This document shows positions 32,673-40,449 of a DNA stretch of 64,000 nt, piece by piece. The stretch's first letter is position 1. The number at the start of each line of letters is the position of its first letter. The DNA is from Dysgonomonas sp. PF1-14. GTDB lineage: Bacteria > Bacteroidota > Bacteroidia > Bacteroidales > Dysgonomonadaceae. The stretch lies in NCBI RefSeq assembly GCF_029892965.1, contig NZ_JARXWN010000016.1, positions 1-64,000 on the forward strand, read 5' to 3'. The notes under the pieces are model-generated. The model made no database searches and was not told where the DNA came from. It saw only the letters and a program-made list of their open reading frames with translations. The position numbers and the translations under genes were made by a program.

Positions 32673-34211
32673 CTAGTAACCCGGATTTTGTTTCAAGTTA
32701 GGATTCAGCTGCATTTGCGATGCAGGAATCGGATATAAGCCTCTTGTCTTATCAGAAGCTTCTTTTTGCCACCAAGCCTCGAAGAATGTACCGAAGCGTA
32801 TGTTTACCGTACGACGCAGCCCTTCGAATACAAATTCGTGTCTCCACTCGGTATCCAGTGCCTCAAGCGTAAGTGTACCTAAGTCACTCAGACCTGCTCT
32901 ACCTCTCAGCTCGTTCACCAATGGAAGTGCTTCGGATGCCTTTCCTGCACGGAAAAGAGCTTCAGCTTTTGACATTACTACTTCGGCGTAGCGGATCAGT
33001 ACAAGGTCGTTGTCGCGCTCCCACTGGTCGTCTGCTCTTACTTCATATTTGTGTAAGCGGGCGCCTTCATTTTGCGGTGACTCAAGGAATGTCGTGATCT
33101 CTTCTGTATAGTCGAGCGGCATTCCGTTTGCCATTTTAATAACTTCACCTGTCGACAGGCTGATCTGAGGGCCGATAAGTAACGAGTTGCGGCGAACATC
33201 ATTCGCATCGAACGATGAATATAGTCCCGGCTGTGCACAGATACCGTTTCCACACCAAGGATAAGAACCAGAAAGAGAGAAAGCATATTTCTGCTCATAG
33301 TGGTATGTCATCGAAGCAAGGTAATTACCTACAGTACCCGACTTGTGATCGTAAGGCACAGAGAAGATAATTTCATTAGATATCTCATTGTTGGTCTTGA
33401 AGCTCTGGAAGTAATTGTCTTCTATGATATAGCCCGATACTTTATCGCAGGCATCTATACAATCCTGCCAACGGGCTGTTCCTGTATATACTTCTGCATT
33501 CAGGTACAAGCGTGCAAGCAAGCTATAAGCCACACCACGTGTAAATTTGCTGTAAGTTTTCTCAGCAGGCAGAACATCTGCAATAGCTTTAAGCTCATCC
33601 TCTACAAACTTGAATACCTCAGCACGTGATGCATTTGTCGGATATTCAGCATCTTTTTTAAACTCGGTTACAAGAGGTACATTCCCGAACTGATCTAACA
33701 ACAACGAATAGTAATATGCACGTAACCCTCTGAGTTCGGCATCCGCCTTTTTGCGGGCAGCTTCTCCCATAGCCGATTCGTTTACCTGAGCTATAACGGA
33801 GTTGATCGTTGCTATACCCTGATAGCAATACTTCCAGTTAGCAGAGAACAATACGTTGTTCGGCGTCCATGTATGGTGCTGCAATTCGCGGTATCTGCCA
33901 CCGTCGCCCCAGTCGCCGCCTACACGGGTAGGAATAGTGGCTTCGTCGGAAACACACTCGTTGACAAAGAATACGAACTCACCTGTCGGATAGCAGTTTG
34001 TGCCGCCTTTGTCGGCATCGCTGAATCCTCTTAATGTAGTATAAGCTCCTGAGATTACAGGTTGCATCTCTTTTTCCGATTTACCGGTACCGTCCATCGG
34101 TTTCTTATCGTATACCGTTTCATCCAGATCGGTACAGGAAGAGACTGTTAATAAGGCTGCTAGTGCCAGTAATGATAATATTTTGGTCTTCATATTTTTA
34201 TTGTTTTTCAA
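32673..34211 (-). CDS. SusD-family surface glycan-binding lipoprotein
   Basis: Surface lipoprotein of 512 residues. Signal peptide with lipobox VSSC (Cys26); Met7 is a good alternative start. After Cys it reads TDLDETVYDKK, nearly the same as the SusD at 4242-5798 (TDLDETLYSQ), and both end in a LNPNLKQNPGY or NPNLKQNPGY tail, so the two SusDs are close paralogues. Further hallmarks are RGLRAYYYSLLLDQFGN, ARLYLNAEVYTGTARWQDC and WRHEFVFEGLRRTVNIRFG. Its stop codon is 77 bases before the lipoprotein GH97 and its start is 3 bases after the SusC stop. Confidence 0.95.
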   Translation of the reverse strand: MKNNKNMKTKILSLLALAALLTVSSCTDLDETVYDKKPMDGTGKSEKEMQPVISGAYTTLRGFSDADKGGTNCYPTGEFVFFVNECVSDEATIPTRVGGDWGDGGRYRELQHHTWTPNNVLFSANWKYCYQGIATINSVIAQVNESAMGEAARKKADAELRGLRAYYYSLLLDQFGNVPLVTEFKKDAEYPTNASRAEVFKFVEDELKAIADVLPAEKTYSKFTRGVAYSLLARLYLNAEVYTGTARWQDCIDACDKVSGYIIEDNYFQSFKTNNEISNEIIFSVPYDHKSGTVGNYLASMTYHYEQKYAFSLSGSYPWCGNGICAQPGLYSSFDANDVRRNSLLIGPQISLSTGEVIKMANGMPLDYTEEITTFLESPQNEGARLHKYEVRADDQWERDNDLVLIRYAEVVMSKAEALFRAGKASEALPLVNELRGRAGLSDLGTLTLEALDTEWRHEFVFEGLRRTVNIRFGTFFEAWWQKEASDKTRGLYPIPASQMQLNPNLKQNPGY

Positions 34212-34214
34212 TGG

Positions 34215-37190
34215 TTAGAATGAAAGATTTACACCGAACGAGAATGTTGTAGGACGCGGATACGAGTCGAAACGGTCGATACCCGGAGAAGCAGTTACAT
34301 CTCCATTGGAGTCCATGCGCAGGTCTGTTCTTACTTCAGGATCGATGCCTGAATATCCGGAGATCACAAACAGGTTTTCGCCTGTTACATAGAATCTGAT
34401 CTTTTCAAATCCTACCTTCTTCATTTCGAAAGGCAATGTATAACCCAGTGTTATCGATTGCAGGCGGAAGAACGATCCGTTCTCGATCCAGTAGCTCGAG
34501 AATTTAGGGTCTTGCTTACTGGATATACCCGATGTAGAAAGGTCTTTAAGTATATTCTGCGATTGTACACGGCTTATATTCGACAGCGCCATTGCTGTTC
34601 CGTTCAGCACTTTCTGACCAAACATTCCGTAACCGGAAATATTCATGTCGAAATGACGGTATGCAAAGTTCATAGCGATACCCAGATTCACTTTCGGCTG
34701 TGCGCTTCCCAGATATTCGTCAACCGGATTACCGTTTGCATCCTTATTCTCAAATATATATTTACCTTCTGCATCTATACCGCTGCATTTAGGGCCGTAG
34801 AACGCTCCCAACGGATAGCCTTCCATAATGCGCTGGCTATATATTCCCGAGAAACCTTGCAAACCGTGCAGTGAACCGATTGCAAAACCGCTGGAACTGA
34901 AGCTGCTGTTTGACAGTTTAGTTATCTCCTGATCGTTGTAAGAGAATGTCATGTTAGCATCCCACGAGAAATCCTTAGTTTTGATGATATTGCTACCCAA
35001 TGTCAGCTCTACTCCCTTGTTAGAGAGTGTTCCTACGTTTGCCAACATTGTATTTCTCAGGTTAGACGGTTGTGCCACAAGGTATGTCCACAAAAGGTCT
35101 TTTGTCTTTTTGCTATACAGTTCGATAGACCCTGTAACTCTGTTGAACAAAGAGAAGTCGATACCCAGATTGAATTGTTGGGTAGATTCCCATTTCAGGT
35201 CAGGGTTTGAGTTCTGTGCAGGGATGTAAGAGTTTACCCACAGACCGGTAGACGGATCCATATAAGAAGTAGTGGTAAGCAACGGCAATGATTTGTACTC
35301 GCCTATGTCTCCCTGATTACCTGTAACACCGTATCCTAAACGCAGTTTCAGATTATCGAGCCACGATGAAGTACCTTCCATGAATGATTCTTCCGATACT
35401 CTCCATGCCGCCGATACGGATGGGAACCAACCCCATTTGTTATTGTCACCGAAGCGTGATGAACCATCGTTACGAACTGTAGCAGTCAACATATACTTGT
35501 TCATCAGGCTATAGTTTACACGTCCGAAGAACGATACTAAGTTGGCTTTTGCCCTGTAAGAAGACACGTCTCCCTGACGGATATCCGATCCTGCAGCCAG
35601 ATTGTTATAAGAAAACTCGTCTGTATCGAATCCGCGACGTACCGCACCGAATCCTTCGGTCACATATTCCAGATATGAGTAACCACCCATTACATTTAGC
35701 CTGTTGTCTTTATTGATGTCCTTATCATAGGTCAGGAATGTCTCCAACTGCATATTGCGTGTCTCATCCATGTTTCTCTGTCCACGTCCTTTTTCTGTTT
35801 CCCCATCCAGTTTTGCATAGGTAGGAACATAAAAGCGTGTTTGCAAAGAGTTGTATTCGTATGATCCGTTAGCAGATGCTTTCAGTCCGTCGATGATAGT
35901 CAGTTCAATCTTACCATATCCTAACAAGCGTGTACGCGAATTAGAAGCGTTTCTGTTTACTGCGATCTCTAGTGGATTTTCTGTATTTGTTCCTGCTATC
36001 TGAGTGAAGTTTCCGTTTTCGTCATATACAGGTGTAGTCGGGTTCTGATTGGCGATACGCTCAAATACACGGTTATCGAAAGGATTCCAGTTATCGCGGC
36101 TACCGGTAACTCCGGCTTCCAGTTTCAGGCGTCTGTTCAGTCCGTACTGATGAGCCGATACGCTACCCGCAATGCGGTTCATGCTGCTTTCTTTCATTAC
36201 TCCCTGACTGTTCAGATAGGTAATAGAAGCACTGTAACCACTATCCTTACCTACATTGCTGAAATAAAGATTGTGAGAATGTGTAAATGCTGTACGCTCC
36301 AATTCTTTTTGCCAATCGGTATCACCACCGTTGTCAACATAATTGGCAATGTTATTGTCTTTTACATATGATCTCCATTCGCCTGCTGTAAGGAAATCGA
36401 GATGTTTAGGCACATAACCTGCAGCAGCGTAACCGTTATACTGAATGCTGCGTGCTTCCCTGTCGCTGGAACGGCTTGTAGTGATAATGATAACACCATT
36501 GGCTCCACGCGAACCATAGATAGCTGCAGACGAAGCGTCTTTAAGGACGTCTATGGAAAGTATTTCCGAAGGCTGTACTGTATTGATGTCCACTCCCGGT
36601 ATACCGTCGACAACGATGAGCGGCGAGTTGCTGGCAGCCAGTGATGTACCTCCTCTGAGACGTATAGATGCTCCGGCGGAAGGATCTCCCGAACTTTGCA
36701 CTACGGACAATCCCGAGATTTTACCCTGCAACACCTGCTCGGCTGATGTAACAACGCCTTTTTTCAGGTCTTCCTGTCCCACCGAAGCGATGGAGCCTGT
36801 GAGGTCGGATTTACGCATTGTACCGTATCCGATTCCCACAATAACCGTTTCTTTAAGTGCAATTGCATTCTCGGAAAGGACAATTTTCATGTCTCTTTCG
36901 GCCGTGGCTTTTAAGGAGTTAAATCCTATGTATGAGAATTCGAGGACACTACCCGCCGGGCAGTTCAACTCAAATCTACCGTCTATGTCAGTCATTGTTC
37001 CCTGAGTGGCGTTACCTTCCACTTTTACAGTAACTCCTGTCAGAGGCTCGTTTCTTTCATCTGTTACTGTTCCCGTAACAGATATGTTTTGCGCATGCAT
37101 CTGCACACTCATCCCTAAAAAGAAGAGGGCGAGGCAACAGGTGCGTATAATATGTTTATATGATATGTTATCTAATTTCATAGTTTCCAT
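34215..37190 (-). CDS. SusC-family TonB-dependent importer
   Basis: Outer-membrane oligosaccharide importer of 991 residues; Met4 (37181) is an alternative start. Signal segment about 15-33 (ends MHAQN), carboxypeptidase-regulatory-like domain (VTGTVTDERNEPLTG), plug start TVIVGIGYGTMRKSDLTGS, then IRLRGGTSLAASNSPLIVVD and AAIYGSRGANGVIIITT, barrel ending FGVNLSF. The promoter box lies about 260 bases upstream, leaving an unusually long leader that contains a 42-codon ORF. Co-transcribed with susD and the lipoprotein GH97. A SusR-like regulator gene is the next gene upstream. Confidence 0.95.
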   Translation of the reverse strand: METMKLDNISYKHIIRTCCLALFFLGMSVQMHAQNISVTGTVTDERNEPLTGVTVKVEGNATQGTMTDIDGRFELNCPAGSVLEFSYIGFNSLKATAERDMKIVLSENAIALKETVIVGIGYGTMRKSDLTGSIASVGQEDLKKGVVTSAEQVLQGKISGLSVVQSSGDPSAGASIRLRGGTSLAASNSPLIVVDGIPGVDINTVQPSEILSIDVLKDASSAAIYGSRGANGVIIITTSRSSDREARSIQYNGYAAAGYVPKHLDFLTAGEWRSYVKDNNIANYVDNGGDTDWQKELERTAFTHSHNLYFSNVGKDSGYSASITYLNSQGVMKESSMNRIAGSVSAHQYGLNRRLKLEAGVTGSRDNWNPFDNRVFERIANQNPTTPVYDENGNFTQIAGTNTENPLEIAVNRNASNSRTRLLGYGKIELTIIDGLKASANGSYEYNSLQTRFYVPTYAKLDGETEKGRGQRNMDETRNMQLETFLTYDKDINKDNRLNVMGGYSYLEYVTEGFGAVRRGFDTDEFSYNNLAAGSDIRQGDVSSYRAKANLVSFFGRVNYSLMNKYMLTATVRNDGSSRFGDNNKWGWFPSVSAAWRVSEESFMEGTSSWLDNLKLRLGYGVTGNQGDIGEYKSLPLLTTTSYMDPSTGLWVNSYIPAQNSNPDLKWESTQQFNLGIDFSLFNRVTGSIELYSKKTKDLLWTYLVAQPSNLRNTMLANVGTLSNKGVELTLGSNIIKTKDFSWDANMTFSYNDQEITKLSNSSFSSSGFAIGSLHGLQGFSGIYSQRIMEGYPLGAFYGPKCSGIDAEGKYIFENKDANGNPVDEYLGSAQPKVNLGIAMNFAYRHFDMNISGYGMFGQKVLNGTAMALSNISRVQSQNILKDLSTSGISSKQDPKFSSYWIENGSFFRLQSITLGYTLPFEMKKVGFEKIRFYVTGENLFVISGYSGIDPEVRTDLRMDSNGDVTASPGIDRFDSYPRPTTFSFGVNLSF

Positions 37191-37224
37191 CTTTTGTTAA
37201 TAATTAAATACTATTGATAATAGG

Positions 37225-37353
37225 TTAACTGATTAGTGCATCTGTCAATTGGACGGATACATAACCCACATTGCCGATATCGCTGCGTGCTGCAAACGAT
37301 AACATGACAGTCGATAAGGGAAAGGCAATAAAATGCTTCGGTAAGACTTCCAT
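37225..37353 (-). CDS. Candidate 42-residue leader ORF before SusC
   Basis: Short ORF lying entirely within the 5' leader of the SusC gene, 88 bases after the expected transcription start and ending 34 bases before the SusC start. It begins MEVLPKHFIAFPLST and ends YVSVQLTDALIS. The composition is protein-like, with a hydrophobic middle (FPLSTVMLSF). Not recognised. It could be a translated leader peptide, a small protein, or a remnant of an older gene. Support is only its position and open frame. Confidence 0.35.
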   Translation of the reverse strand: MEVLPKHFIAFPLSTVMLSFAARSDIGNVGYVSVQLTDALIS

Positions 37354-37447
37354 AGGTATAAGTTTTGGTTAATAATTATATGAAGTAATTTCAATCTCGT
37401 ACCAGTTATACACATCAATCAAGATTTGATTCTCATATGTACTGATG

Positions 37448-37455
37448 CAAATGTA
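37448..37455 (-). promoter_or_regulatory. -7 box for susCD operon C
   Basis: Minus-strand TACATTTG, the same octamer as at the susCD promoter of operon A (8843-8850). No TTTG -33 element is at the usual spacing. Transcription from here would give a leader of about 250 bases before susC. Confidence 0.5.
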
Positions 37456-37632
37456 GGCGGGGTAAACCGCAAGATGAAATTTCTAACGGAATATATAATG
37501 ATTTTTGCACAAGGATTTCACACAAACAGCTGACAATAAACAGATTGCATATTTGCCAAAAACAGAAAAATATAACGGTAATATAACGAAAGAAAGGTTA
37601 AAAAAATGACCTCAAGTCGATGGAAAAGATAA

Positions 37633-39255
37633 TTAATGTGGCGAAGTACGAACAGTTTTTATTTCCATTATTCTTTGTTCAAATTGTTCATTCGGAATAA
37701 TGGATTTGTTCTTCACCTTTGTCTTATATGTATTGATGGTGTTCACCGAATAGTCTAGAAATTTAGCGATACGCTCGCTTTCGTATATTCCAAGACGGAT
37801 AAGTGCAAATATGCGCAGTTCGGGTGTAAGTCCTTTATTTATATCGAAAACAATAACGTCTTCGGGTTTGAACAGGCTGTTATATTCTTCTATAAAGTCG
37901 GGAAAAAGCCGCAGGAATGTCTGATCGAAAGAGGAATACATATTCTCACGCTCTTTTTTCAGGTCAGATTCTTTGAGTAACGAACGTATATCATCGTACT
38001 GGCGTGCCACTATTTTACGGTCGATAGTGCGGTACAAGGTCTCGAGACGTTCTATATATTCCGATTTGCCATACAGCGTCTGCACGATATATTCGTCCTT
38101 GATCTCATTTGCCTCCATCATTTTTACATTAGCGGCTTTCAGATCCTTATTCTGTTCATATATAGTACGTCTGGCTCTTTTCAGACGTTTCACCTGCTTG
38201 TATATAATAACTGTTGCGCCCAAAAGCAGCAGGAAGAGAAATGATACTATTCCGGCAAATATCATCAGATTGTTACGCTCCTTCTCCACCATACTCAACC
38301 GTTCCTTCTCTATAATGGGCAGAATCTGGCTGATCTGCATCTTGCGCTGGCGGGCATTGTAGAAATTGGCATCTTCCATTGCTATACGCACATAGGTGTT
38401 GGCCCGGCTCATATCACCGTTTTCGTACAGAATACTTGCCAGATTCTGCAAAGCTACTGCTTCTTTAGTTGCCGACTTGATGTCGCCAATAGCTGCCTGT
38501 GCAAGATAATATATAGCTTTATCCGTATCTCCAAGTTCGGAATACATGTATCCGATGCACGATGTGCCGATAGCATATGTGTGATCGTCTATACCGGGCA
38601 GATGCAATAATGTCTGGAATGCGTCGATAGCTGCGGGAAAATTGCGCTGCTGCATCCGTTTCAGTCCTACAATATTCCATATCTCTGCCGATTCGGCAGG
38701 CAGGTAAGTAATCGCCGAATCGCAATACTGGACACCTTTCTGGATATAATCGTTACTGAAAAACTCTCCTGCACCGTAATCTGCCATATCGTAGTACAAC
38801 CTTGCCAACAGAGAGTAATAGTCCATCTTGATATCTTTGGGGGCATTCTTCATATCCATTGTACCCGTGATATCGGAAGCCTCCTTGAACAATCCGGAAG
38901 ATAAATAGCAAAAAGCAATCTGCTGCTTTGCTTCCATAATCTTATATGTATCGGCAAGTCTATCGGCAATATCTAATGATTTGCGGGCATACACATAAGC
39001 CGAATCGTATTTGTATGATTTGTATTCGCCAAATAATTCGGTGTACAGTGTAAATCTTTCAGAGTCACCATTGACATTAGCAACCTTCTTCCTCAGAATG
39101 TTTATCCTGTCTTCGCGCTGTCGCACATAATCGTCTATCTGCTTTACATACTTATCCAGTTCTTTCAGCGCTTCATCGACATTCTCCTGTGGCGCAGCAA
39201 CAGAATTTGCAATATTAAGGATAAAAAGGAATAGTATTATAAAGATTCTTTTCAT
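37633..39255 (-). CDS. SusR-like membrane regulator (TPR, TM, HTH)
   Basis: Paralogue of the regulator at 9042-10676 (540 residues). Signal peptide 1-20, periplasmic helical TPR-like region (about 70-310, with repeats such as AYVYARKSLDIADRLADTYK), transmembrane helix about 328-350 (IFAGIVSFLFLLLLGATVII), coiled coil (about 355-390) and the C-terminal HTH with LRIFALIRLGIYESERIAKF and LDYSVNTINTYKTKVKNK. The HTH core shares the LRIFALIRLGI block with its paralogue. Expected to sense a sugar in the periplasm and activate the susC-susD-GH97 operon downstream. Family role rests on SusR; the inducer is not known. Confidence 0.85.
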   Translation of the reverse strand: MKRIFIILFLFILNIANSVAAPQENVDEALKELDKYVKQIDDYVRQREDRINILRKKVANVNGDSERFTLYTELFGEYKSYKYDSAYVYARKSLDIADRLADTYKIMEAKQQIAFCYLSSGLFKEASDITGTMDMKNAPKDIKMDYYSLLARLYYDMADYGAGEFFSNDYIQKGVQYCDSAITYLPAESAEIWNIVGLKRMQQRNFPAAIDAFQTLLHLPGIDDHTYAIGTSCIGYMYSELGDTDKAIYYLAQAAIGDIKSATKEAVALQNLASILYENGDMSRANTYVRIAMEDANFYNARQRKMQISQILPIIEKERLSMVEKERNNLMIFAGIVSFLFLLLLGATVIIYKQVKRLKRARRTIYEQNKDLKAANVKMMEANEIKDEYIVQTLYGKSEYIERLETLYRTIDRKIVARQYDDIRSLLKESDLKKERENMYSSFDQTFLRLFPDFIEEYNSLFKPEDVIVFDINKGLTPELRIFALIRLGIYESERIAKFLDYSVNTINTYKTKVKNKSIIPNEQFEQRIMEIKTVRTSPH

Positions 39256-39640
39256 ACGACTTTTTCAAACTACTAAGGTAGGAAAAACTTATTTACTTTA
39301 AATATTAAAAGTTAAAGTTTCTTTTTGGGGAAATATTTCCGGCATTTATCCGAAGGTATTTTTAACTACATGAATTATTGAAAAAGAGGTTTATCTATAT
39401 GTCAGTTAGCAGTGATCAGTCAACAGTTAACAATAGAAGTGATCTTTGACAAAATATATATTTAAAGAATTTAAAGTTTAAGAGTTTAAAGATTGAAATT
39501 TCTGTCGGGTTTGTCAGGTTTTAGTTAAAATGGTATTGAATATAGGGAATGTTTCGTCCCTCAGCATGGCAGAAACAAGATAGAGTAACAGATATAAATA
39601 ATAATGTCAAAAGTGTCAACTTTTCTCTAATAATTTGGCT
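39256..39640. other. Non-coding region before rpiA
   Basis: No credible gene. Holds one copy of a dispersed repeat (39491-39530), AT-rich filler with TCAGTTAGCAGTGATCAGTC-like runs near 39401-39430, and at its right end the rpiA promoter. Confidence 0.6.
39491..39530 (-). repeat. Dispersed intergenic repeat, family 1, copy in inverse orientation
   Basis: The reverse complement begins TTTTAACTAAAACCTGACAA and continues through CCCGACAGAAATTTCAA. It matches 50343-50381 with about one difference in 38 bases, and its first 18 bases recur at 50014 and 50229. These are over 10 kb away and in other gene neighbourhoods. Confidence 0.8.
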
Positions 39641-39648
39641 TAACTTTG
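39641..39648 (+). promoter_or_regulatory. -7 box for rpiA
   Basis: TAACTTTG matches TAnnTTTG and ends 24 bases before the chosen ATG. It covers an in-frame TTG at 39646, which therefore cannot be the start of translation if this promoter is used. Confidence 0.55.
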
Positions 39649-39672
39649 AAAGATCAAAGAAGTTGTACAAAT

Positions 39673-40371
39673 ATGGAATGGAATAATAACATCATAAACA
39701 GCCTGAAGTGGTCTGCCGAGATAATCAACAGGGAAGGCAAGGAAAAGGTAGCAGCGGAAATTGCTGCAATGATGAAAGACGGAGACATTATAGGTGTAGG
39801 TTCGGGCTCGACAGTATATGTAGCGTTGCTTGCAATAGCCAAAAGGTTGAAAAAAGAAAATCTGAACATACAGGTTATTCCTTCTTCGATGGAAATATCC
39901 ATGACTTGCATTCAACTGGGAATACCACAAACAACACTTTCGGAAAAGAAACCGGACTGGACATTCGACGGAGCCGATGAGGTAGACCCTGACCGTAATC
40001 TGATCAAAGGACGGGGTGGAGCTATGTTTAAAGAAAAATTACTGATATGCAACAGTACAAAAACATATATAATCGTAGATGAGTCTAAGTTTGTAGCCCG
40101 ACTGGGAGAGAAGTTCCCCGTACCGATAGAAGTATTTCCTGCCGCATTGGTTTATGCGGATCAAAGGATAAAGGAGCTGGGAGCGCGTGATGTAATATTA
40201 AGGATGGCTAAGGGGAAAGATGGCCCCATCATAACGGAGAACGGCAATTTTATACTGGATGCGTGGTTTGATGCTATTAATCCCAGTCTGGAAAGTCAAA
40301 TAAAAAATGTTACGGGAGTTATCGAGAGTGGACTCTTCATAGGGTACGATGTAGGCATAATATCCATATAA
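39673..40371 (+). CDS. rpiA: Ribose-5-phosphate isomerase A
   Basis: Cytoplasmic enzyme of the non-oxidative pentose phosphate pathway, interconverting ribose 5-phosphate and ribulose 5-phosphate. The ATG at 39673 gives 232 residues, normal for RpiA; the frame is open to a TTG at 39646 inside the promoter box. Signature motifs are GVGSGSTVY (41-49, phosphate loop), FDGADEVDPDRNLIKGRGGA (98-117) with the catalytic-site aspartates and lysine, and E121 in KEKLL as general base. It stands alone between the susCD locus C and the Gal/GalNAc operon and is not expected to be part of either. Confidence 0.96.
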   Translation: MEWNNNIINSLKWSAEIINREGKEKVAAEIAAMMKDGDIIGVGSGSTVYVALLAIAKRLKKENLNIQVIPSSMEISMTCIQLGIPQTTLSEKKPDWTFDGADEVDPDRNLIKGRGGAMFKEKLLICNSTKTYIIVDESKFVARLGEKFPVPIEVFPAALVYADQRIKELGARDVILRMAKGKDGPIITENGNFILDAWFDAINPSLESQIKNVTGVIESGLFIGYDVGIISI

Positions 40372-40395
40372 CACGCTGATTAACAACTATATATA

Positions 40396-40429
40396 AAACG
40401 GCCTCACATCTCCTGATATGAGGCCGTTT
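40396..40429. terminator. Bidirectional terminator between rpiA and GH97
   Basis: Arms AAACGGCCTCA and TGAGGCCGTTT (11 bases, perfect) enclose a 12-base loop, flanked by A-rich and T-rich sequence. It serves the convergent rpiA and GH97 genes. Confidence 0.88.
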
Positions 40430-40449
40430 ATTATCTGATTATCAGTAAA

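Larger units (their letters stand above)
37191..37632. other. Leader and promoter region between SusR-like and SusC genes
   Basis: Apart from the short ORF at 37225-37353 and the promoter box at 37448-37455 nothing clear is present. The segment 37456-37632 is AT-rich and would hold the activator site and the end of the regulator transcript; no strong terminator hairpin was found after the regulator gene. Confidence 0.5.

Noticed and set aside
39646-39672. Upstream TTG start for rpiA adding nine residues
   Set aside because: The TTG lies inside the TAACTTTG promoter box and the added residues are not conserved RpiA sequence; ATG at 39673 gives the usual length.
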